A DNA stretch of 64,000 nt from DAORHV01 sp964458645 (lineage in GTDB: Bacteria > Patescibacteriota > Gracilibacteria > Peribacterales > Peribacteraceae): NCBI GenBank assembly GCA_964458645.1, contig CAYWJU010000004.1, forward strand, positions 62,001 through 126,000. Reading direction: 5' to 3'. Positions 58,371-64,000 of the stretch are shown piece after piece; the first letter of the stretch is position 1, and every line of letters starts with the position of its first letter. The position numbers were made by a program, and so were the translations under genes. The notes under the pieces were generated by a model. It was not told where the DNA came from. It worked only from the letters and a program-made list of their open reading frames with translations, and did not search any database.

Positions 58371-59023
58371 GTCCTGTCAACATCCTCGTAATACGCCATC
58401 CTTGTGAGCATTTCTCCGTTCCGTCGAAATACCGCCAAATAGGTCTGGCGGACGTCTTCAGGCGTATTTTCCTGAGCCAAGCCGGCATCCTGGCCGGTCG
58501 TAACGGGCACAATCAGCCGGGGTGCATACCGTCTGTGGGTGGGTAAATAGTGCGGACCCATTGCGAACCGAATGATGTTTTTGCCCAGGCAATCGGGACC
58601 TGCCACGCCGCAAAAGTCATTGTCGGCCAATTCTTGCCGTACGGTCGTCCTGCGATGCTCAAAATCGATGCCGGTCCAACTATTCAATCTGGCGATGGCA
58701 ACATGGATCTCTTCCTGAATGGCCATTGCGCGTTGGCGCTGGGCATCTTTGGTGATATTCACATCGGGATCGACGAAGATGCATGCTGTTTTGCGTTCTG
58801 GCGACGCAAGCGGCAAAGCATTGGCGCGCATGAAGGCACGCAACGCCTCGTACACCGGACCCTGAAGACTGCTGCCATCAGGCAATGCCTGGTAACTGAT
58901 CTGCCCCGCCAGCGCCGCACGCAATGCGGGGAAGCACACCGAGCCGCCGCCGCGCAGAAACGCGTCGATCTGAGCGATTGCGTCGTTCTCGGGTGTGCCT
59001 TCGGGGACGGATGTGATTGGCAT
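58367..59023 (-). CDS. Hypothetical protein
   Basis: 218 residues, soluble. Contains IFVDPDVNITKDAQRQRAMAIQEEIHVAIARLN and a Cys-containing DNDFCGVAGPDCLGKNI segment. I recognise no family. The open frame is uninterrupted and codon choice matches neighbours. It is upstream of rpmH on the same strand, but rpmH has its own promoter. No clear -10 box near its start. Confidence 0.6.
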   Translation of the reverse strand: MPITSVPEGTPENDAIAQIDAFLRGGGSVCFPALRAALAGQISYQALPDGSSLQGPVYEALRAFMRANALPLASPERKTACIFVDPDVNITKDAQRQRAMAIQEEIHVAIARLNSWTGIDFEHRRTTVRQELADNDFCGVAGPDCLGKNIIRFAMGPHYLPTHRRYAPRLIVPVTTGQDAGLAQENTPEDVRQTYLAVFRRNGEMLTRMAYYEDVDRT

Positions 59024-59104
59024 AGCGGCATATGCTGCACCCGATGGCGTTCATGGACAAGGAAAGCCGCAGGTACCTCTTAAAGAGAATGAGGCGGCCT
59101 GAAG

Positions 59105-60118
59105 TTACGAACTTTCGCCCGATCGCTTGGTTGAGGCAGATGACGTGACGAACGTGCGCCGCTCGCGCGTGACGAACGTAGATTCCTCGGGGGCAAACGT
59201 CTGCAACTCCACGGTTCCCGCATCGGTATCGACTTTGATGCTGTGTAGATCGCAGCCGCGCTGGATAGGACTGCCGTTGTTGGCCACCAGCACCTCGACC
59301 ATGGCTTGCTGCTGGGGGCTCCATGCCTGCACGATGTCGATGCCGGCGCGATGCGTGTGCCCAACGACGGCCACCGGACAGCCATGAATCGCCGCGAAGT
59401 GGGCGGCGCAGAACGGACTTGCCAAGTCATGAGTCCGGGCAATTTTGCGTACGTTTTTCATTGCGACTGTCGGATTCCCCACCACCGATTGGGAAACAGT
59501 GTCGCCGTCCGAACGCGAACGCCACAGTGCTAAGAGCGACTGCCTGGCCGCGTCCCGGTATTCACGCACGCGCCCGATGATCTGGAAGCTATCGTGGATT
59601 TCGGCCAACGCCTCCACCAGCTCCGTATGTACGCGCTCAACCTTGGCCTGCAGATCGGACGACGACGCCGACGCTTCTAGTAGTAACAGGTAATGCACCA
59701 ATTCCAACGATCCTTCGCGTGTGGGGTTCGTGTTCCAGCCATGACCGTGTGCACTCAGCACCCCTCCAGGCAACGCAAGCGTGGCATCGTCGACAACATC
59801 GGGTTTGCCCAATAAGTTCCGCATGCGTTTGCGGCGAAAGTGCTCGGGCGCGTCGTGGTTGCCGCGCTGGGCGATAGCATGTCCATCGAACTCTCCGACA
59901 ATCTTGGCGACGACCGCCGCGTCGCGAGTAAGGTGGCGGTGCCTGGCGCGCTCATCCAGCGTGTCGCCGGGAAACAGCAGGATTGCGGCATGCTCGGTAC
60001 GTGCCTGTTCACCAATGCCGCGGATGAACGCGTGCTTTTCCTCCAGTGTGAAACGGTCATAGTTATATGTGTTCAGTGCGCCGCAGTGGATGTCGCTGGC
60101 AGAACGGATGATCGGCAT
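59105..60118 (-). CDS. Calcineurin-like metallophosphoesterase
   Basis: 337 residues from MPIIRSASDIHCGALNTYNYD. Metal-site motifs in order: SDIHCG (DxH), LFPGDTLDE (GD), QRGNHDAPE (GNHD), LSAHGHGW (H) and VVGHTHRAG (GHTH). It is a two-metal phosphatase or nuclease; the YNYD and long helical insert (LELVHYLLLLEASASSS) do not identify the substrate. TACACT on the minus strand is about 19 nt upstream of the ATG. A longer frame to 60238 would overlap the divergent promoter region. Confidence 0.85.
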   Translation of the reverse strand: MPIIRSASDIHCGALNTYNYDRFTLEEKHAFIRGIGEQARTEHAAILLFPGDTLDERARHRHLTRDAAVVAKIVGEFDGHAIAQRGNHDAPEHFRRKRMRNLLGKPDVVDDATLALPGGVLSAHGHGWNTNPTREGSLELVHYLLLLEASASSSDLQAKVERVHTELVEALAEIHDSFQIIGRVREYRDAARQSLLALWRSRSDGDTVSQSVVGNPTVAMKNVRKIARTHDLASPFCAAHFAAIHGCPVAVVGHTHRAGIDIVQAWSPQQQAMVEVLVANNGSPIQRGCDLHSIKVDTDAGTVELQTFAPEESTFVTRERRTFVTSSASTKRSGESS

Positions 60119-60247
60119 GAAGAGGATGAAGTGGCAAAGTGTACGCAGAACGTCTTCTGATGCAAGAAAAAGACCGCGTTCAGCGCATAGCATTCGCGGT
60201 CTGCATCCCTTACACTCCAGGCACTCCACATTTCCCACAGACTCCGC

Positions 60248-61510
60248 ATGTATTCCGTCGCCCGCCTCAAATCCAAGTTGCCGGTACTTACGGCTCCCAC
60301 CGAGGGAACCGCCGCAGTGACCGTCCTGGTGTTCGCCGGAGCTGGATCACGCTATGAGGTACAAGGTGACCGCGGCATCAGCCACTTCTTGGAACACATG
60401 TTCTTTAAAGGCGGCAAGAAATACAAAAGCGCCGCCGAGGTCAGCATCGCCATCGACTCGGTCGGCGGTGACTTTAACGCATTCACCGGCAAGGAATACG
60501 CCGGGTACTACGTCAAAGTAGCGGCCGAACATGTGGAAATGGCCTGCGACGTGCTCTCCGACATGCTCCAGAACGCCACCTTCCCACAGGAAGAAATTGA
60601 GAAAGAGCGCGGCGTCATTATGGAAGAGTATCGCATGTACCAGGACACGCCCATGTACCAAGCCGGCTGGGATTTTGAAACACTACTCTACGGCGACCAG
60701 CCACTCGGCTGGGACACGATCGGTACCGAACAGGTCATCCGCTCGGTGAACCAGAAAGATTTCCTGAAGCACAAAGACGAGCTCTACACGCCGGATAACC
60801 TGGTTGTAACCTTCGCCGGGAAAATCGACAGCAAGCAGTCCATGCAGCTGGCGGAGAAATATTTCGGTACGATCGGCGGTAAGAAGGGCAAGAAATTCGC
60901 CGCAGTGGAAGCCCACCAGGGCAAGCGCGTGGCGCTCACCACCAAGCAGACCGAACAGGCTCACTTGGTGCTCGGCATGGAGGGCGTAGGCGCCTTGGAC
61001 GACGACCACTTTGCGCAGAAATTGCTCAGCATTATTCTGGGCGGCTCCATGAGTTCACGTATGTTCCTGAACATCCGCGAAGCACGCGGACTGTGCTACT
61101 ACATTTCCACCAGCACCGACAACTACTTGGACACCGGCATTCTGTCCACCCGCGCCGGCGTGGACCAGAGTCGCCTGCACGAGGCGATTTCGGCCATTAA
61201 GCACGAGTATTTCTCGGCCGCCGCTCAAGGCGTGACAACGGAAGAGCTCCGCCGCGCCAAGGACTTCCTGAAGGGCAAAGTGACCCTCTCGCTGGAAGAC
61301 TCAGAGGAGCGCGCGCACTTCTTCGGCAAGCAGCAGTTGCTCTACCCGGAGGTTCGCGACATCGACGAGTATTTCAAGAAAATCGAACAGGTGGAATTAA
61401 AGAAGATCAACGCGTTGGCCACCCGACTCCTGACGTCCGAGAAGCTGCGACTCGTCGTCATCGGAAAGGAGAACGACTCCAGTGCACTCGAGAAGCTTCT
61501 CGATAAATAA
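60248..61510 (+). CDS. M16-family zinc peptidase (processing-peptidase-like)
   Basis: 420 residues. Inverted zinc motif ISHFLEHMFFKGGKK (HxxEH) near residue 51 with the downstream Glu in EIEKERGVIMEEYRM; a second domain from about 220 (MSSRMFLNIREARGLCYYISTS) carries the family RxxxGLxY motif. Cytoplasmic, no signal peptide. It cleaves short peptides or unfolded proteins. A small membrane protein gene follows after 4 bp in the same operon. Confidence 0.93.
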   Translation: MYSVARLKSKLPVLTAPTEGTAAVTVLVFAGAGSRYEVQGDRGISHFLEHMFFKGGKKYKSAAEVSIAIDSVGGDFNAFTGKEYAGYYVKVAAEHVEMACDVLSDMLQNATFPQEEIEKERGVIMEEYRMYQDTPMYQAGWDFETLLYGDQPLGWDTIGTEQVIRSVNQKDFLKHKDELYTPDNLVVTFAGKIDSKQSMQLAEKYFGTIGGKKGKKFAAVEAHQGKRVALTTKQTEQAHLVLGMEGVGALDDDHFAQKLLSIILGGSMSSRMFLNIREARGLCYYISTSTDNYLDTGILSTRAGVDQSRLHEAISAIKHEYFSAAAQGVTTEELRRAKDFLKGKVTLSLEDSEERAHFFGKQQLLYPEVRDIDEYFKKIEQVELKKINALATRLLTSEKLRLVVIGKENDSSALEKLLDK

Positions 61511-61514
61511 GCGC

Positions 61515-61925
61515 ATGAACCGCCCGAAACTCCTGCTGTGTCTGCCGCCCATGGTGCTTGCGCTGTTGGACGGCGGCATCACGCTGGCGTTGCAGCCCGC
61601 GGAGTATTGGAAGCAGTCGTACCAGTATCTGAACGAAGCTTCTCCGTTGTGGGCCACGTTCCTCAGCCGCAGTCCTCTGGCCTATGTTGCGGCCGCGGCC
61701 GTGTATCTGGCGATCGTATGCGCATTGATCTGGTTCTTGCCCAAACGCGCGGCGTTCGTAGCCTCGCTCACGGTGTGTTTGTGGCACATTGTCGGCGCAT
61801 CCAGTTGGATTTTGGGCTTGGGGCCGACGGGTTATTGGGGTGGAACACTCTGCTTGATCGTCATCGCTTTCCTGCTGTTGCGTACATGGGAAATGGCAGG
61901 CTTTCGCATTACAGAACCCTGCTAA
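61515..61925 (+). CDS. Membrane protein, hypothetical
   Basis: 136 residues, four hydrophobic segments (about 5-22, 50-75, 80-100 and 108-126). An in-frame ATG at 61482 would overlap the peptidase gene. No family recognised. Operon with the M16 peptidase, so it may be a membrane partner of that enzyme. Confidence 0.65.
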   Translation: MNRPKLLLCLPPMVLALLDGGITLALQPAEYWKQSYQYLNEASPLWATFLSRSPLAYVAAAAVYLAIVCALIWFLPKRAAFVASLTVCLWHIVGASSWILGLGPTGYWGGTLCLIVIAFLLLRTWEMAGFRITEPC

Positions 61926-61964
61926 GACAACAGAGAGAGCGACAACTGAAGCTGACATGCGGCA

Positions 61965-61993
61965 TTGTCAAACGATCGTTTGTCCGGTAAACA
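61965..61993 (+). promoter_or_regulatory. ndk promoter with a 14-bp palindrome between its boxes
   Basis: -35 TTGTCA (61965-61970), spacer 17, -10 TAAACA (61988-61993). The spacer contains the perfect palindrome CAAACGATCGTTTG (61969-61982), an obvious position for a repressor. The start at 62018 is 24 nt downstream, so ndk has a leader of about 18 nt without Shine-Dalgarno sequence. Confidence 0.55.
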
Positions 61994-62017
61994 TGACCCA
62001 ATTCCCTCCTCTCTCCC

Positions 62018-62440
62018 ATGGCTGAACGCACCCTCATCCTTCTGAAGCCCGACGCCGTCGCCGGAAAATTCTGCGGCAAAGTCATCACGCGCTTCGAATC
62101 CGCCGGTTGGAAAATCGTCGGCTGCAAGATGATCCAGCTCACACCTGCCATGCTGCGCGAGCACTATGCGCACGTCGCCGACAAGCCGTTCTACCCGGAG
62201 ATCGAGGAATTCATGAAGTCCGTCCCGGTCATCGGACTGGTGCTGGAAGGCGAAGGCATCATCGATAAAATGCGCGACATGCTGGGCGTCACCGACAGCC
62301 GCAAGGCCGCTCCGGGAACCCTGCGCGCCGAACTGGGCAAGGACGTGATGATCAACGTCGCCCACGCCAGCGACAGCGCCGCAACCGCAGCCGTCGAAGT
62401 GAAGCGCTTCTTCAAGCCCGAAGAGCTGTTCGCCTACTAA
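62018..62440 (+). CDS. ndk: Nucleoside diphosphate kinase
   Basis: 140 residues. ERTLILLKPDAVAGKFCGKV is the family start and NVAHASDSAATAAVEVKRFF holds the catalytic His. It transfers the terminal phosphate between nucleoside triphosphates and diphosphates, supplying among others dTTP and GTP for the sugar activation enzymes. A small insertion compared with E. coli Ndk fits the bacterial/archaeal variation. Confidence 0.96.
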   Translation: MAERTLILLKPDAVAGKFCGKVITRFESAGWKIVGCKMIQLTPAMLREHYAHVADKPFYPEIEEFMKSVPVIGLVLEGEGIIDKMRDMLGVTDSRKAAPGTLRAELGKDVMINVAHASDSAATAAVEVKRFFKPEELFAY

Positions 62441-62479
62441 CAACGTACACAACGCGGATGCGGTGCCGGAATGGTGCCG

Positions 62480-63778
62480 CTATTTCGCGTTCTTCACCGC
62501 ACCGGTGCCGAACGTGGCCGAGATGTCCTGCTTGTCGGTAACCCATTCCACGGCGGTATCCAGCTGAGGATCTTTCCCGGCAGTGAATTGCTCGACGGTA
62601 CGGTCGACAAGGAAATCGGGTGTTACGCCTTTCTTGCCCAGGTCATGTCCGCCCGGCGTCAGCCAACGGGCGATGGTAACACGCAAGCTGGAACCACCCG
62701 GAAGGTCGATAACTTCCTGCACAGTACCTTTGCCGAAGCTTTGCGTACCGACGATCTTGGCACGCTTGTGGTCCTGCAGAGCACCGGCGGTAATTTCCGA
62801 GGCGCTGGCCGATCCGCCGTTGATGATAACGGCCACCGGCAACGTTGCAGGAACCAACATTCCGCCTTTTACAAAGTGCTCTTCCGTCGTACCACCGCGA
62901 CGCGAAACCGATACGACTTTGCCTTCATCGACGAACATGGAGACTAAATCCACAGCACCCTCCAAATACCCACCGCCATTGAAGCGAAGATCGAGAACGA
63001 CTCCCTGTACGTCTTTAAGCGGCATATCTGAAAGCGCCTTGCGCAGTTCGGCGATGGAATCATTGCCGAATTGGTTCAGCGACACGTACGCCACCGATCC
63101 GCTGTGTGTGGTCTTCATGACCTTCGATTCCACGCTCGGCACATGAATGGCATCGCGCGTAACGGTGACGGTGGTGGGCTGACGCGCTTTGTCGTGCACC
63201 ACGGTAATGGACACCGTCGTCCCCTTCTTGCCGCGAATCATGCCAACGACTTCTTCAAGCTTCATGTCGGCCACGTCTTTGTCGTCGACTTTAATGATGA
63301 TATCCCGCGGCAAAATTCCTGCTCTTTCAGCGGGAGAACCTTTCAGCGGAGCTACAACAATCACTTCGCCATTCTGCATCTCCAGCTGTGCACCGATTCC
63401 TTCGAGCGTGCCGCTGAGGGCATCTTGGAACTGCTTGCTGTCCGTAGGTGTCATGAACAAGGTGTACGGATCGCCCACTGCCGACACCATGCCGGAAACG
63501 GCGCCGAACACCATGGTATTTACTTTCAGTTGATCGGGCTCGATATAGTTTCTATCGAGCAAGCGCCACACACTCCACAGCAGAGTAATGTCGACCTCTT
63601 TCTCTGGATCGGACGCTACGGTCTTGCCGCTGCCCGTGGCACCCGAAAACAATTCAGCGATACGGTCTCTTTCGCCTGCCAAGCGCTGCTGTTCCGATCG
63701 TGCGCCAAGCTGCCAGCCCAAGGCCAACATGATGAGTGGCAACATCACAGCCGAAAAAATGCGAAGGAAGCGTGACAT
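62480..63778 (-). CDS. ctpA: Carboxyl-terminal processing protease (S41, CtpA type)
   Basis: 432 residues. N-terminal membrane anchor (about 5-25), then PDZ domain (GSPAERAGILPRDIIIKVDD) and protease core: LRFNGGGYLEGAVDLVSMF, NGGSASASEITAGALQ (catalytic Ser), VGTQSFGKGTVQEV (catalytic Lys). It cleaves extracytoplasmic proteins from the C-terminal side. No clear -10 close to the ATG. It converges on ndk. Confidence 0.95.
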   Translation of the reverse strand: MSRFLRIFSAVMLPLIMLALGWQLGARSEQQRLAGERDRIAELFSGATGSGKTVASDPEKEVDITLLWSVWRLLDRNYIEPDQLKVNTMVFGAVSGMVSAVGDPYTLFMTPTDSKQFQDALSGTLEGIGAQLEMQNGEVIVVAPLKGSPAERAGILPRDIIIKVDDKDVADMKLEEVVGMIRGKKGTTVSITVVHDKARQPTTVTVTRDAIHVPSVESKVMKTTHSGSVAYVSLNQFGNDSIAELRKALSDMPLKDVQGVVLDLRFNGGGYLEGAVDLVSMFVDEGKVVSVSRRGGTTEEHFVKGGMLVPATLPVAVIINGGSASASEITAGALQDHKRAKIVGTQSFGKGTVQEVIDLPGGSSLRVTIARWLTPGGHDLGKKGVTPDFLVDRTVEQFTAGKDPQLDTAVEWVTDKQDISATFGTGAVKNAK

Positions 63779-63843
63779 AATTCTGGGTGGGTGCGATGCG
63801 GAACAATCTGTTCATCTGGTCGTCGTGCCACAGCATAATGGAA

Positions 63844-63849
63844 TATACT
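63844..63849 (+). promoter_or_regulatory. -10 box of the right-edge gene
   Basis: TATACT ends 6 nt before the ATG at 63856. Confidence 0.6.
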
Positions 63850-63855
63850 GCGGCC

Positions 63856-64000
63856 ATGCCAGCAAAACGCGTTGCAAAAAAGAAGGCACCGGCAATGAAT
63901 AGAAAGCGCTCTTTAAAGCCAAAAAAGTCGGCTGCACCGCGCATTGAGTCATCTATGAACGTCATGGAAATCATCGCGCTGCATCCCGGCGCAGCGGAGG
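63856..64000 (+). CDS. Partial gene at the right edge, possibly DUF1858-like
   Basis: 48 codons are readable before the window ends. A Lys/Arg/Ala-rich start (MPAKRVAKKKAPAMNRKRS) is followed by MNVMEIIALHPGAAE, which resembles the beginning of a DUF1858 domain (…eviekyPeaaevl…gCvgC). The cysteines that would confirm it lie outside the window. The promoter exactly 6 nt upstream supports a real gene. Identity is tentative. Confidence 0.5.
   Translation, partial: MPAKRVAKKKAPAMNRKRSLKPKKSAAPRIESSMNVMEIIALHPGAAE

Noticed and set aside
1..64000. CRISPR arrays, transposases, prophage genes
   Set aside because: No regularly spaced direct repeats with unique spacers, no DDE/tyrosine/serine recombinase motifs and no phage structural genes were seen.

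Overview
The window looks like a moderately GC-rich genome segment from a small bacterium of the Patescibacteria/CPR type. A Peribacteria/Peregrinibacteria-like lineage is my best guess, from memory rather than from a search. The reasons are dense short intergenic spaces, a full-length class I HMG-CoA reductase mevalonate cluster in a bacterium, a very large share of glycosyltransferases, ribosomal protein genes (L28, L34) away from their usual neighbours, and almost no Shine-Dalgarno sequences. Instead, more than 25 genes on both strands start 6-11 nt downstream of a recognisable -10 box, so leaderless or near-leaderless mRNAs appear to be the rule. I used this regularity to choose many start codons and to find genes at both window edges.

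Layout. 1-23.7 kb: a cell-surface polysaccharide region with a NodB-like deacetylase, AsnB, seven GT4-type and one GT2-type glycosyltransferases, three methyltransferases, WecB, an extended-SDR epimerase, GDP-mannose 4,6-dehydratase next to a ColD-like His-type 3-dehydratase, a Gfo/Idh/MocA oxidoreductase, a DegT aminotransferase, two acetyltransferase-fold proteins and RmlB. 23.7-25.2 kb: RmlA and an exported Hcp-fold protein. 25.3-35.9 kb: the isoprenoid block (Idi, UppS, a short-chain prenyl diphosphate synthase, mevalonate kinase, two NagD-type HAD phosphatases, a mevalonate-type decarboxylase, HMG-CoA reductase, archaeal-type HMG-CoA synthase, thiolase, and a DUF35 OB-fold/guanylate-kinase-like fusion). 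35.9-43.7 kb: more glycosyltransferases and membrane proteins, including a GT-C/GT2/DUF2304 operon. 43.7-64 kb: SufS-SufU, tRNA-Thr, a transcarbamylase, PBP1A, a CsaA-like protein, an M50 protease, L28, a GT-C membrane protein, tRNA-Ser, PheT, a cobalamin adenosyltransferase, L34, a metallophosphoesterase, an M16 peptidase, Ndk and a CtpA-type S41 protease.

How it fits together. The isoprenoid block would take acetyl-CoA to IPP/DMAPP, then to a short prenyl diphosphate and undecaprenyl diphosphate, the lipid carrier for the nucleotide-sugar and glycosyltransferase genes around it. Every mevalonate step is visible except a recognisable phosphomevalonate kinase. The gene directly after the thiolase fuses the DUF35 OB fold (in archaea the scaffold between thiolase and HMG-CoA synthase) to a guanylate-kinase-like P-loop kinase. 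That makes it the most interesting gene in the window and a candidate for the missing kinase or for a regulated scaffold. Other unexplained items are two families of structured intergenic repeats and one long nested RNA fold at 14.75-14.91 kb. No CRISPR array, transposase or phage gene was seen.
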